Origin: Heliocidaris erythrogramma | Taxonomy: Eukaryota > Echinodermata > Echinoidea > Camarodonta > Echinometridae | Assembly (NCBI GenBank): GCA_025617745.1 | Contig: CM046864.1 | Span: 24,035,152-24,099,151 of the forward strand | Reading direction: 5' to 3' | DNA length: 64,000 nucleotides | Shown here: one piece after another, positions 22,431 to 33,284 of the stretch | Layout: each line of letters begins with the position of its first letter | Position numbering within the stretch: the stretch's first letter is position 1 | Program-made: the position numbers and the translations under genes | The notes under the pieces: generated by a model | What the model saw: only the letters and a program-made list of their open reading frames with translations | Told to the model about the DNA's origin: nothing | Databases searched by the model: none

Positions 22431-24751
22431 TCGCGATTTGGATAGCTTGTCGCGATCACGGGTGTGAGGGATCTGCTCGCATAAGCTATTACCGAGGCTT
22501 TTCCATCCTTGTCTGTTTGCGTCAGTAGAGCGCCCAGACCTACAGGACTCGCATCAACAATCAGCCGCGTTGACTTGTCAGGATCAAAGTACGCATTCGT
22601 TGATTCTGCTGTGAGGCTGCTGCGAATCTCTTGCATAGCTTTCTTGTGAGTGGGGGTCCATTCCCACTTCACCTTGTCCTTCGTGAGATCTCGAAGAGGG
22701 GCTGAAAGTGTTGCGAGATTCGGGATAAATCTGCTACAGTACGTGACGAGACCAAAGAAACTCCGAACCTCCTGCACATTTTTAGGATCTTGTGCAGAAG
22801 CGATTGCTTGGACTTTGAGCGGATCAGGTGAGACACCATCGCAAGAGAACACATGTCCGAAGAATGCTATTTCATGCTTGCCGAACTGACACTTTTTCCG
22901 GCTAAGTGTCAAGTTGCATTCTCTCAACCGTTGCAGGCAGGCATGCAGTCGTCTCTGATGCTCCTCTTCAGTGTTGGCGTAGATAAGAATATCATCGCTG
23001 ATATTCAGGGTTCCGTCAAGTCCTTGCAGGGCTGTCTGGATCATGTGCTGAAACACTTCAGCTGCAGAGTTGACACCGAAATTCAGTCTCTTATAGCGGA
23101 AGAGACCGACATGGGTCGAAAACACGGTCAAGTGTCGCGATTGCTCAGACAATTCAATCTGATGATATCCGGCATTCAAATCGAGTTTGCTGAAGTACTT
23201 CGCACCGTTCACCTTCTGAATGATATCGTCGATAGTTGGGGTTACGTGTCTTTCCCGCTTGATCGCACGATTTGGAGCACGCATGTCAACACATATGCGA
23301 ATGCCATTCTCACTATTGGGTTTCTTCACGACTTGGATAGGTGACACCCAGGGAGTCGGTTCACCTTGGACAGGCTCAATAATATCAAGCTTCTGGAGGC
23401 GATCAAGTTCTTTCTCCGTCTGCTTCCTGACGTGAAAGGGGATACGTCGATGCTGGTGAGCGACCGGAGGGACATTCGGATCCACATGGAGCGTGCATGT
23501 TGTCCCTTTCATCTTTCCGAGTCCTTCGAAGAGATCAGCATACTGTTCAGCTATGTCAGGAGAAGCAGATGGAACCGCGTACGCGACCGATATTAGTCCA
23601 AGAGACTTAGCTGTTCCGAAACTGAGCAGGGTTTCACCGGTCCCTTTAGTAACGTGAAAGAGTGCAGGCATTACACAGTCCTTAAACTGAACCGTAGTCT
23701 CGAAGAAACCAACTGTCGGCAGGGGGTCACTGCTACCATACACGTAAATGTTCACATTGCGTTTGTGCTTACGCAAGTTGGGATGACCGCGAAGCAGACC
23801 AAAAGTTGCACTACTCATGATATTAACTGTTGATCCAGAGTCCGGAAGAACGCGAAGTTCAGTGCCGTTGACAAGTATACGGGCAAACAGCTGTTTAGCA
23901 TCACCTTCGGATGAAGTGGTGAAAACATAGTCAGTGTCCTCTCCATCCACAGTTTCAACTGCATTAGCTCTGTGAGTTGTCGACTTTTTCACTTTTGTAC
24001 GTTGGGAAGGTTGTTTCTTCGACTGGCACACTTTGGAGAAATGGTTCAACTTTCCACAGTTATTGCATTTCTTGCCTTTAGCGGGGCACTCAGTCTGGAG
24101 ATGAGGAAATTGTCCTCCACAGTGAAAACATTTCTGCTTGGGAGAACTCTTGGCCTTGGGCTTAGCCCTCGAGGAACTTTGTTTCCTGGCAGGAGAATGA
24201 GATTGCAGGTGGTTAACTTCGCCTGCATTTTCCACTTCCTTAGTGCGAACTTCGGAGAGCGAGAGAGACCTAGCCAATTCAAGAATCTCCTCCAAACTGC
24301 GAGTCTTCTCCAAAGCTTTCCGGCGTAGTTGGCTGGATAAACACCCTTCGATGACTTGCGTTTTGATTTCTCTTTCGACGTCAGAGAAATCACATCGACC
24401 TGCTAACTTTCTCAGTCTCGTGCAGAACTGGTCGATACTCTCATCCTTTTGCTGTCTTTCCCGCCTGAAAAGGATAGTTTCGTATAGAACATTTTGCTTC
24501 GGCTGGAAGTAAACATTCAATGCATCTTTGGCTGCATCATATGACGTAGCGGTAGGTTTCAGCGTTTGGAAAATGTCATCAACATCGTCCCCATAGTGTA
24601 GGAATAGTGCCTTTTTCCTGGCATCATCTGTGATACCAAATCCGGTCATCGCACCCTCAAAACGTCTCAGCCACTTCTGCCAGCGAGAATAGGTTGAAGC
24701 AGGGTCGGAATGAACATCAAAGGAAGCGAGTGAAGGCATTGACGAAGCCAT
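22427..24751 (-). CDS. Gag-protease-RT polyprotein of Gypsy-like element (774 aa, truncated)
   Basis: One long frame. Gag occupies about residues 1-200, with two zinc knuckles at Cys208-Cys222 (CX2CX5HX4C) and Cys229-Cys242 (CX2CX4HX4C). An aspartic protease active site LPDSGSTVN has Asp304. The reverse transcriptase (about 440-620) has the catalytic ISDDILIYA at 584-592, with Ile-Ser in place of the common Tyr-x before DD. RNase H begins with RLIVDASPVGLGALL (729-743) and stops after YASRSLTP near 764, followed by ten unrelated residues. The frame has no internal stop, unusual for such an otherwise repeat-decayed region, and fits the recent LTR age. It resembles the K02A2.6/Mag-like Gypsy group. 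Confidence 0.9.
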   Translation of the reverse strand: MASSMPSLASFDVHSDPASTYSRWQKWLRRFEGAMTGFGITDDARKKALFLHYGDDVDDIFQTLKPTATSYDAAKDALNVYFQPKQNVLYETILFRRERQQKDESIDQFCTRLRKLAGRCDFSDVEREIKTQVIEGCLSSQLRRKALEKTRSLEEILELARSLSLSEVRTKEVENAGEVNHLQSHSPARKQSSSRAKPKAKSSPKQKCFHCGGQFPHLQTECPAKGKKCNNCGKLNHFSKVCQSKKQPSQRTKVKKSTTHRANAVETVDGEDTDYVFTTSSEGDAKQLFARILVNGTELRVLPDSGSTVNIMSSATFGLLRGHPNLRKHKRNVNIYVYGSSDPLPTVGFFETTVQFKDCVMPALFHVTKGTGETLLSFGTAKSLGLISVAYAVPSASPDIAEQYADLFEGLGKMKGTTCTLHVDPNVPPVAHQHRRIPFHVRKQTEKELDRLQKLDIIEPVQGEPTPWVSPIQVVKKPNSENGIRICVDMRAPNRAIKRERHVTPTIDDIIQKVNGAKYFSKLDLNAGYHQIELSEQSRHLTVFSTHVGLFRYKRLNFGVNSAAEVFQHMIQTALQGLDGTLNISDDILIYANTEEEHQRRLHACLQRLRECNLTLSRKKCQFGKHEIAFFGHVFSCDGVSPDPLKVQAIASAQDPKNVQEVRSFFGLVTYCSRFIPNLATLSAPLRDLTKDKVKWEWTPTHKKAMQEIRSSLTAESTNAYFDPDKSTRLIVDASPVGLGALLTQTDKDGKASVIAYASRSLTPVIATSYPNRE

Positions 24752-24925
24752 TGTGATTTAGATAATACAGTCACAGTACACCCATCAAAATCACGCACAC
24801 GATCGAGCACGGTGAAAACCACGAGCAAAAATGTTCATTTTCGACGCTTACCGTCCGAATTCAGACATGAAATGTTCCATTATGTAGGCACGACCATCAT
24901 GAGTCCAAAAATCCGTCGTCGCCAG

Positions 24926-25079
24926 TGTAAAGATGTTAGATATCTTTAATAAAAAGACACTTTATACAACTTGTTACCGAGTCACATTTCACTTTATTCG
25001 TGTCTCCATTTTGAACTGAAGTTAGACAGCAACATACCAATTCACATAAGATCATTGTATGGTATCCTTGAACATTACA
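24926..25079 (-). repeat. 5' LTR (minus-strand element)
   Basis: Same TG...CA termini as the other LTR; it carries one extra A and a C-to-G change relative to it. Confidence 0.9.
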
Positions 25080-25130
25080 CCAATCACAGAAAGAAAAAAT
25101 CTCAGATTCATTCGCTTGTCATTCGCTTAA

Positions 25131-25666
25131 AGGGAAGGTAAACACTGGACTTTTGGCCTACTGAGAGTGTTAAGAGCACAATTCTTGACATTACTGTGAA
25201 AATTTACCTCTTATGAACGCTTGACGGTGGAGTAATTCACACTTTTGTGAGCAATGATCGTCTGCTATCGGGGTCGGCCATATTTTTGATTCACCCGCGC
25301 TATGATGACGTTTTGTCGGACATGCCAAGGGGGAACTGTGATTGGCTGAAATTCGGAACGTCTTGTTAATTTTTATTATATTGGAGCATCCGAACGCCTG
25401 GCAGTACACCATTTTGAAACGCGTAATAATGGCGGCATCCGGGTACTTCTGGTCCGAGAGGTCCGACAAAACGTCACAGGGCGGGGCTTATCTGTTCAAA
25501 ATGGCGGCGCACACGATCGATATAGGACCTTCTAGCAGACGACAAAATTTCTAACTACTTGTTGACAGGGTTAGGGGGGCCCAAATGTGTTGAAATTCAA
25601 CATATATAATCAACAATGTGCCCTTCAACTAAACAGCTAACTAAATCGCCAGGATTTACTTTCCCT
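25131..25666. mobile_element. TTAA-flanked element with AGGGAA termini (Kolobok-like?)
   Basis: TTAA at 25,127-25,130 and 25,667-25,670 flank inverted termini AGGGAAGGTAAAC and AGGGAAAGTAAAT. TTAA duplication with purine-starting termini fits Kolobok better than piggyBac, but no transposase is present. It lies in intron 1 of the TBC gene, 50 bp from the LTR element. Confidence 0.6.
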
Positions 25667-25670
25667 TTAA

Positions 25671-26541
25671 CACAGGCGGTATCGGAAGTGTGTGCATGCA
25701 TAGCGGGCCGAATCACGCATTGACTATCTGTGTACTTGCGCGATAGCGCCATCTAGCGTCCGTGGGTGCGACTAGTTTGGAAGAGTTTTAATATAACATT
25801 TTCTGACTAGTTTAGAGGTTCTCCTCCAACTCCAAGACAGACGGAAGCCTACGTAGCCAGGACTGGCTATATATACGAGCGCCTTGGCTTATCAATCTGG
25901 TACTGGGCCTACGGAGCTATACACGGCATCCTATTATGGCCTGTAACGGATCGTACAACACAAAAAACCTATGCATTAGAATCACCCATTCCCATGCACG
26001 GTGAACTTTGCAAACCACCCTCTGTGTTTGCTGTGGTGGTTCTGGTCACATTTTAATGTTAACATTAATATTCTATTGATAATATGAACACTTATCTACA
26101 AAAATTAGGCAGCGGGGATAGGATTCAGCTTACCTTCCGCAGGTTGCTGTAAGAATTGTCATTATCAATGACAAACGATGACCTCTAATTCTCTCGAGGA
26201 GCTGAGTCGGTGAGGGGTCAGCAGACTCAGCAGACTCAGCAGACTCAGCACTAATCTAGGTTCTAGACGTTTTTAATTATTTTGTCCGTAAAACCGTGAA
26301 GCTATATGAGCTAAGATACAAACCCGAAGTTGTGGGGAGAGTGAATCGGTGGACTTCGCATGCACCGTTCTATGGTGCGCACACACGTACACACAGGGTT
26401 TCTGTACCATTAAAATTGATTCCATTATATTTTGAGAAGAATTGTGATGTGTTCCTTTTTTTCCCGTCCCGTCTCATTTAGTTGGTATGATTTTAGGCGC
26501 GACGGGACAGAATTTTGCATGGAAAGTACAGTCCCATGTAC
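25671..26541. other. Intron 1 sequence, no gene seen
   Basis: Includes a short (CAGCAGACT)n-like run near 26,219-26,250; otherwise no repeat or coding signal. Confidence 0.35.
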
Positions 26542-27849
26542 GAATCCGGGACAACCCGACCACCGGACAGCTCGACCCAAGACAACTCGACCCAATACCC
26601 TGGACAACTCGACCGGGTCGAGTTGTCCAGGGTGGGCTGCGTTTTCGGACAACTCGACCTACTTTTTTTCTTCTAACAAATTTCGTGAACAGAGTTTCAC
26701 AGCATGGCTACAAAAGACATTTTCTGCATCAAGTATGTTGATATGATGCATTCATGACATGAAACAAGGAATTTTAAGCTTTTCAGTTCTATAAAACATG
26801 ATTTTCCTTGCACCGATCAATGAGAAGCAACCGACTCTACCGAGTAACTTACTATTTATTGGAGTTCATTTTACCGTCTCTTGAAACATTTCAGTGGTAA
26901 GAATGCTCTATTTTGTATCTTTACATTTCAGTATTAACTTTTCTCTACTTCATTGAAATTATGGCTTGCCGCAAGTCTGAAACTTAACACAAACTTTTGA
27001 AATTCTTCAACAAACGGGCCACCGATCCCCGATCCAAGGCAATTCACCAGGTGGGCCCCGCGGCTGCCGCGGGCTAGCTAGGGGCAAAGCTACCCACTCG
27101 CGCTGCTGAACTTGGGCTGAACCACCATGCACTCATCATCTCATGTATTCACTGATGACACGTGTTTGGCAATGTTTGGACAATCGTTGCCTTTTTGCGT
27201 TAATGTAATCATGGGTTTTCAATATGCAAGGTCAGTTACAGGGGTACAGCCATACACTGATACAGGCAGCTCGCTCGATACGGCCCAGCTCGCTGGTGGG
27301 AGAAACCACTGTGTTGGTTGGCGATAAGAGCGGCGATAAGAGCGGCCCTAACTATATGTCATACAATCTCGAAAGTTTGTGTTAAGTTTCAGACTTGCGG
27401 CCAGCCATAATTTCAATGAAGTAGAGAAAAGTTAATACTGAAATGTAAAGATACAAAATAGAGCATTCCTACCACTGAAACGTTTCAAGAGACGGTAAAA
27501 TGAACTCCAATAAATAGTAAGTTACTCGGTAGAGTCGGTTGCTTCTCATTGATCGGTGCGTGGGGCCCGATCACGGGGAACACCGTTATTCTCACTGCAA
27601 GGAAAATCATGTTTTATACATGTAGAACTGAAAAGCTTAAAATTCCTTGTTTCATGCCATGAATGTATCGTATCAAGATACTTGATGCAGAAAATGTCTT
27701 TTGTAGCCATGCTGTGAAACACTGTTCATGAAATTTGTTAGAAGAAAACAAGTAGGTCGAGTTGTCCGAAAACGCAGCCCACCCTGGACAACTCGACCCG
27801 GTCGAGTTGTCTTGGGTCAGGCTGTCCGGTGGTCGGGTTGTCCGGACCC
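26542..27849. mobile_element. Foldback element with ~460-bp inverted repeats and 9-bp TSD
   Basis: CCCATGTAC occurs perfectly on both sides (26,533-26,541 and 27,850-27,858). The arms (about 26,545-27,000 and 27,375-27,849) are long imperfect inverted repeats. Each begins with clustered GACAACTCGACC units in both orientations and continues through TTTCTTCTAACAAATTT and CGGTAGAGTCGG-type sequence. A 9-bp duplication with long inverted repeats suggests a non-autonomous Mutator-like element. No transposase was found. Confidence 0.8.
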
Positions 27850-28494
27850 CCCATGTACATGTCATTTGATGTAATTATACATTTTTTAACCCGAGCAAGT
27901 TTTTATTCATTTAATTTGAATAAACATAGAGATTGACAGTTTTCTTACCTGAACAATTTAGTTCTACCACATTTTTTAATAGAGAAAAGAACTATTTGAT
28001 GATGTCAAAAATTTCTTATCAAAATCCCCATTTGTTTTGTACATGGTGCAAAAGTGTTCACCCTCTCCAGTGATTTTTATCTCTTTAATTTGAATTAACA
28101 TCAAAGAAAAAAGTACAGTTGGACAATATTTAAACAAAAATTTAAATCCCCATTCATTTTGTACATGGTGCAAAAGTTTCCGTCCCGTTGCATTCCGTCC
28201 TGTCGAGCGACACCCATTCATCAATTTTCAGATTTAAAAAATTGATTGGGCTAAAATCTTAGCTTCATGGTTGAATGACATGTGCTCTATCATGCTAATC
28301 AAAAATCACGATACGTACATGTAGCTGGTCTTCAATTTTAACTTTGATAGAATTTTACTGTGAATCTGCCTTACAAAATTTCGCCATTCTATTGTTCCGT
28401 CACGTCGCGCTAACAAAAAATGTTGTTACCATGGAAACGGAATTACGATCAGTCTTGAGTTTGTAGTGGAATTGTTCTTCAATGTAAACTTATT
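27850..28494. other. Intron 1 sequence with a short direct repeat
   Basis: CATTTTGTACATGGTGCAAAAG-like segments occur near 28,030 and 28,153. No gene is seen. Confidence 0.4.
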
Positions 28495-29433
28495 ATACCC
28501 CCGCCAAACGAAGTTTGAAGGGGGTACAGTATGTAGGAATCAGTCGACGGTTGGGCAGTCGGTCCGTTTGCAAATCTTGCGGATCGAACTACTTCCTCAG
28601 TTTTTGACCGAAAGTCATGAAATTTGGTACACACATTGGTCTCGGTGGGAAGATGTGCAAGACATATTTTTCGGATGAGTCGGAATCTGCGTTGCCATGG
28701 TAACGGCATATTTATGGCAGAAAATCAAGGAAACACCTTGAGGATCGAACTACTTCCTCAGTTTTTGACCGAAAGTCATGAAATTTGGTACACACATTGG
28801 TCTTGATGGGAAGATGTGCAAGACATATTTTTCGGATGAGTCGGAATCTGCGTTGCCATGGTAACGGCATATTCATGGCAGAAAATCAAGGAAACACCTT
28901 GCGGATCGAACTACTTCCTCAGTTTTTGACCGAAAGTCATGAAATTTGGTACACACATTGGTCTTGGAGGGAAGATGTGCAAGACATATTTTGTCGGATG
29001 AGTCGGAATCTGCGTTGCCATGGTAACGGCATATTTATGGCAGAAAATCAAGGAAACACCTTGCGGATCGAACTACTTCCTCAGTTTTTGACCGAAAGTC
29101 ATGAAATTTGGTACACACATTGGTCTTACTGGGAAGATGTTTACAACATATTTTTTTGATGTGTCGGAAGCTGCGTTGCCATGGAAACGGCATATCTGTG
29201 GCAGTAAATCAGGAAAAAATACTTCCTCAGTTTTCGACCAAAAGTCAAGAAATTTGATACACACATTGGTCTTGGTGGGAAGATGTGCAAGACATATTTT
29301 TTGGATGTGTCGGAAGCTGCGTTGCCATGGGAATGGCAGTACAGTAAATCAGGGAAAAATCTTGCGGATCGAACTACTTCCTCAGTTTTCGACCAAAAGT
29401 CAAGAAAGGGTGTTGTCACAGGGCGGGGGTATT
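28495..29433. mobile_element. Dispersed element with ~161-bp internal tandem repeats
   Basis: ATACCCCCGCC at the left and GGCGGGGGTAT at the right are inverted termini. Between them, a unit containing GAACTACTTCCTCAG, CATGAAATTTGGTACACAC and CGTTGCCATGG recurs at about 28,586, 28,747, 28,908, 29,070, 29,219 and 29,371. Similar GGGGGTAT-ended elements are common in marine invertebrate genomes. Open frames through it follow from the repeat. Confidence 0.8.
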
Positions 29434-29639
29434 AATCATCATCTTCAGTGATATTTCTAGTTATAGTAAAGGTATGCAGCAGGTAGCATTTCTTATTTTC
29501 TCGTGAGGAGAATAAATCCTATTGAATTCCGTCCTGTCGCGTTGACAGGACTTTTGGCTCAGACCCTTTTACACTCAATACTACATGTAACTTGTTAGGG
29601 GGACGCTACCAGCCATTGGTCACCTACAGTATACACATC

Positions 29640-31525
29640 CACAGGCACAGGACTGGGGTCGAGAAGCACAGTCTTCAATGGCTCAATCCTTCAAAGGCAA
29701 GTGGCCCTGATGAACTCCCACCAAACTTCTGAAGCTGGTAGCTCACGAGATTGCTTCTCCTCTGTCGTTTCTGTTCCAGCAAAGCTACAACAGCGGCGTT
29801 GTTCCAGTTCAATGGAAGCAGGCATTGGTCATTCCCATGTACATGTAGACAAGTCTGGTGAAAAGTGTGACCCTTCAAATTATAGACCGATCTCACTCAC
29901 TTGCGTATGTTGCAAGGTTATGGAGCATGTCATCCTGAGCAATATATATTTTGAAGCATTATATAGCAGTGACCAACATTACTGGTGCTCAACATGGCTT
30001 CCGACAGGGCCTCTCAACTACTACCCAACTAACATCAGGCGTACATGACTGGACACTATTCTTCAACGTCGTAGTCAGGTTGACATCATCTTCCTCGACT
30101 TTCAGAAGGCTTTTGATTGGGTACCACATATCTTCTCTCTTCTAAACTCAAATTTTATGGAATAACTGGCAGTTCATTGCAGTTTATTATGTCACTCCTT
30201 GCTGATCGGAAGCAGGCAGTTGTAGTTGATGGATCAAAATCAACTTGGAGAGATGTAACATCAGGCGTGTCACAGGGATCCGTCATCAGGCCAAACGGGC
30301 CTGGCAGCCGGGGGTGCGCAGTACCCCCTGCAATTTGTTTTTTCTTTAAAAAGTAGTTAAAAAGAGTCCCTAAAACGCTGAGGACCTTTTTTTTTTTTTT
30401 TTTGGCTCAGAGAATTTTGGACAGAAAAAGCGACACTGAAATGCTGAGAACCTTTTTTTTTTGGCTCACAGCACCTCCGTTCCCAGGCGCCCGGCCAACC
30501 CTGTACTTACTGTATATTAACGATATCCAAGACAATGTACAGTCAACAATGCGACTCTTTGCAGATGACAGTGTCATTTATCGTGAGATCCAGCATTCTG
30601 ATTATCACCCAACCCTCCAGAATGATCTCCAACAGCTGTCCACTACGCAAGCGTACTCCCAGCATCCAACACTATCGCCTGTCAAATGGACTGATCCCCA
30701 GAGTCGAACACTACAAGTACCTAGGTGTTACAGTTGCTGCTGATCTTTGTTGGAATAAGCAACTGCCAATCCATCCAGCAGAAAGTGAGCTGTACTCTTG
30801 GTCTCCTTCGCAGGACTCTTTCCTCTTGCACAAGAGATACGAAGTCAAAGGCTTACACTGCCTTAGTGCGCCCACAACTGGAGTATGGCTCTGAGGCATG
30901 GAACCCTCACACCATCACAGTGACAAATATGCTTGAGCAAGTACAAAGATCAGCAGCTCGCTTTGTATACATGTACATGTACTTGACTACAGGAACTCCA
31001 CATCACCCTCTGTTCTTATATCAGCACTGGGATGGGACTCACTTCACACACGCCAAATTCTTTCCCAATGTTCCCTCTTCTACAAAATTCATCACCAGCT
31101 TGTCTTCATACCATATCCACCTATTGTCACCCCAGCAACATACTTCACAAGACATGATCACGACTTGAAGTATGTTATTCCTGAAGCAACCATCGACTCG
31201 ATCAGGGTCTGGAACAATCTACCTAGCTCAGCAGTTAACGCTATTATTAAAGGAATGTCCAGTTTCAAGGAGGCTGCCCTCCCTTCCATTAGAGTGATGC
31301 AGCCGCCTGTAGGCTCTCACATAGCTTAATAAGTAAAGTGGAATGGTTTACTTGCACTTGACATCTACACGTTATGTCTAGATATCCACCACCACTTTTG
31401 CACTTCACGAGTCACGAGTCACGACACTCCCTGCAACTGCTCGCTTCACCTACCATCCCAGTATAGCTTCCTGTGTGAGCTGCCAAAGGGATTCCCCCAT
31501 CAAGTATCAATTATCAGGTATCGAG
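29640..31525 (+). pseudogene. Decayed CR1/Rex-like non-LTR retrotransposon
   Basis: RT motifs survive in changing frames: SNYRPISLT (about 29,875-29,900), SLLADRKQAVVVDG (30,190-30,230), SGVSQGSVI (30,260-30,285), LYLLYINDIQ then LFADDSVIYR with the catalytic ADD (30,505-30,590), EHYKYLGVTVAADLCWNKQL, YGSEAWNPHT and LEQVQRSAARFV (30,700-30,970), and WNNLPSSAV in the tail (31,209-31,240). The end near 31,525 has TATCA-type short repeats, as CR1-like 3' ends do. A separate insertion splits the RT at 30,295-30,492. Confidence 0.8.
30295..30492. mobile_element. ~200-bp insertion inside the RT, with 6-bp TSD
   Basis: GGCCAA at 30,289-30,294 is repeated at 30,493-30,498. Removing the insert rejoins the RT motif SQGSVI to TLYLLYIND. 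The insert has imperfect inverted ends (GGGCCTGG... and ...CCAGGCGCCC) and two copies of a GCTGAG(A/G)ACC plus T-run segment. Confidence 0.7.
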
Positions 31526-31772
31526 GTACATGTACATCCGGATCCGGGTACTCTGACCACGGGTCAGAGCGAGGTGAAAACAATGCCCCTTGGAATCTGA
31601 GCATCACCTCGATACGCATTGCCCGCGAAATATATATCGAAGCCATGTATGGGGACGCGTCTGCAAATTACTAGCACTCCACTCGCTATATACATACAAT
31701 GTACATGTGTAAGTAGTTCATACACATGTACTGCATTGTCTGTCTTCTGAGTTTTAGTGCTCCAAATTCTAA

Positions 31773-31980
31773 ATGCCTAAAAGCTGTGAAGCTGCATATT
31801 ACAAAAATCACAACTTCAAACGAGGGAAATTATCATTCTACAAATTAGTTTCCTTCTCGAAAGAAATCTCCAGAAAGACATGATACATGGGTAAACGCTT
31901 TGGAGAAACTGACCAAAATGGGTAGTCGATGGAGCCCAGGAAAACATGCCTGTACTGTGCAGAAATTCATTTATTTAATG
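31773..31980 (+). pseudogene. Decayed THAP-like domain
   Basis: ATG at 31,773 opens MPKSCEAAYYKNHNFKRGKL and SFYKLVSFSK. After a one-base shift it continues RHDTWVNALEKL, then SRWSPGKHACTVQKF. The order MP-x-SC, SFxxx, R-x-x-W, W-x-P-x-x-x-x-C is the THAP zinc-finger layout, but the second Cys and the His are replaced, and a frameshift and stops follow. THAP domains occur in P-element and Kolobok transposases and in host proteins. No attached transposase is visible. Confidence 0.5.
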
Positions 31981-32414
31981 TTAAAAACTGACAGTAAATT
32001 ACAGATTTCAGTTTTTAATTTATCTTGTCCAACAACGGTGATTTGAATTTATTGCATTTCATGGATATGTTGGTGTCGGTATAAATTTGTGAATTAAATG
32101 CTGATTTTGAGTGAATGTTTGTGACGTTTGTGCAGTGGTGTTTGAAAGTGTTGAGGTGTATGACTGCCTAGAGTCTACACACAAAGTATAGAATGCCGCT
32201 ACGAGTGCCGTACTGTGCTGTTGATTCTGTATACCGTTGATTCTAATGACTCGTTTGCACATATATATATACACATCGGTCGTGCAGGGTCAAGTAGGAC
32301 TATTGGAAACTCAGGTCAACTTAGACCTACATGTACATGTAGATTAACTACATTTTAATGTTTCCAATTCTATCGTTTTACCTTCATTTTTCAATTATAT
32401 TTTCTTACATGCAG
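31981..32414. other. Intron 1 3' end, no gene seen
   Basis: AT-rich sequence up to the polypyrimidine-poor acceptor of exon 2; contains TACATGTACATG near 32,330. Confidence 0.35.
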
Positions 32415-32610
32415 CTTGCAAAATTCATCAGATGAGTACCTTTCAGTATGGGAGAAGTACATTGCAAACTGGCCCAGCTCCTACATCAACTCGCCCAACA
32501 AGCTAAGGTACCTCCTGAAGAAGGGCATCCCCAGAGTCCTGCGGCCAATCCTGTGGAGCAAGCTGCTAGGGTGTGAGCAGCAACAGAGCACCTCTTCCTT
32601 CAGCTATACG
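32415..32610 (+). CDS. TBC gene exon 2 (TBC motif A)
   Basis: The acceptor CTTACATGCAG precedes 32,415 and the donor GTAGTG follows 32,610 (phase 0). It encodes about 65 residues with DEYLSVWEKYIANW and KKGIPRVLRPILWSKLLG, the canonical first TBC motif. The donor is weaker than consensus, and a MITE begins only about 20 bp downstream. Confidence 0.85.
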
Positions 32611-32629
32611 GTAGTGGTTTACTCTTTCT

Positions 32630-32753
32630 GGGCCCCGTTTAATTTCTATGACAAATTCGCTTTCAGCCAATCAGATTCAAGGATTTCAGTAGCTTATAAC
32701 AATTATTGTAATTTGTTACGTACATGTATTTAAGTTTTATGAAACAGGGCCCT
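32630..32753. mobile_element. Palindromic MITE, family A copy 1
   Basis: Starts GGGCCCCGTTT and ends TGAAACAGGGCCC. The core includes CAGCCAATCAGATTCAAGG, shared with copies at 36,913, 38,818, 39,980 (reverse) and 58,300. It lies in intron 2 of the TBC gene. Confidence 0.75.
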
Positions 32754-32971
32754 GACAGCATAATAAAATGGCGTTCCTGTCTGTAGGAGGCCAGTGGCAA
32801 AATTATATGAGAATGGAGAGCGATTTCACTCTAAAAAGCTGAGAAAGAACGCTGAAAAGTTCTCTGTAGAGCTCTTAACAGCTCTTAAAATGCTGAGTAC
32901 ATGTATACACATGTAGATCATGATTACTTTGCCAGAAGGGCTTTGGAAAGATCAACAATAGCTCTGGAAAG

Positions 32972-32973
32972 TT

Positions 32974-33010
<37 letters not shown>
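32972..33010. repeat. (AT)n microsatellite
   Basis: About 19 AT units in intron 2. Confidence 0.9.
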
Positions 33011-33016
<6 letters not shown>

Positions 33017-33284
33017 GAAGTATCATATCTTAGGACATCTCCCTACATTTCCACATTTTTTAAAGAACATCCCCAGTGAACAAAAGGAAACATGTGTTGT
33101 ACATAAATGTATTAAGAACCTTTTGTTAAAGAGCAAAGTATAAACCCAGTGCAGGGGCGGGATACCTGATACAAAGCTCTCTTGAAAACAATTATGCGTC
33201 TGTATTTTAGTATAGTTCCTACGTCTGGGAAGGATATGGCCACTTTCACAGAAGTCTTTACAACCCAAAATAGGGAACTTTTCT

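Larger units (their letters stand above)
20800..25079 (-). mobile_element. Gypsy-like LTR retrotransposon, internally deleted
   Basis: Two 153-154-bp LTRs bound a 4.28-kb minus-strand element. The flanks are CCGAT (20,795-20,799) and CCAAT (25,080-25,084), a target duplication with one mismatch. A polypurine tract (complement of TCCCTCCCCTTTTTC) lies beside the 3' LTR at 20,953-20,967. TGGCGACGA next to the 5' LTR is a plausible primer-binding site for a tRNA-Ser. Gag, protease and RT are intact in one frame, but most of RNase H and integrase are absent. The two LTRs differ by about one substitution and one indel, so insertion was recent. Confidence 0.9.

Noticed and set aside
22650..24512. 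Several plus-strand open frames of 60-160 codons
   Set aside because: Antisense shadows of the Gypsy-like gag-pro-RT frame.
28624..29451. Open frames on both strands with repeated WYTHW-type peptides
   Set aside because: They read through the 161-bp tandem units of a dispersed element; no start or splice context.
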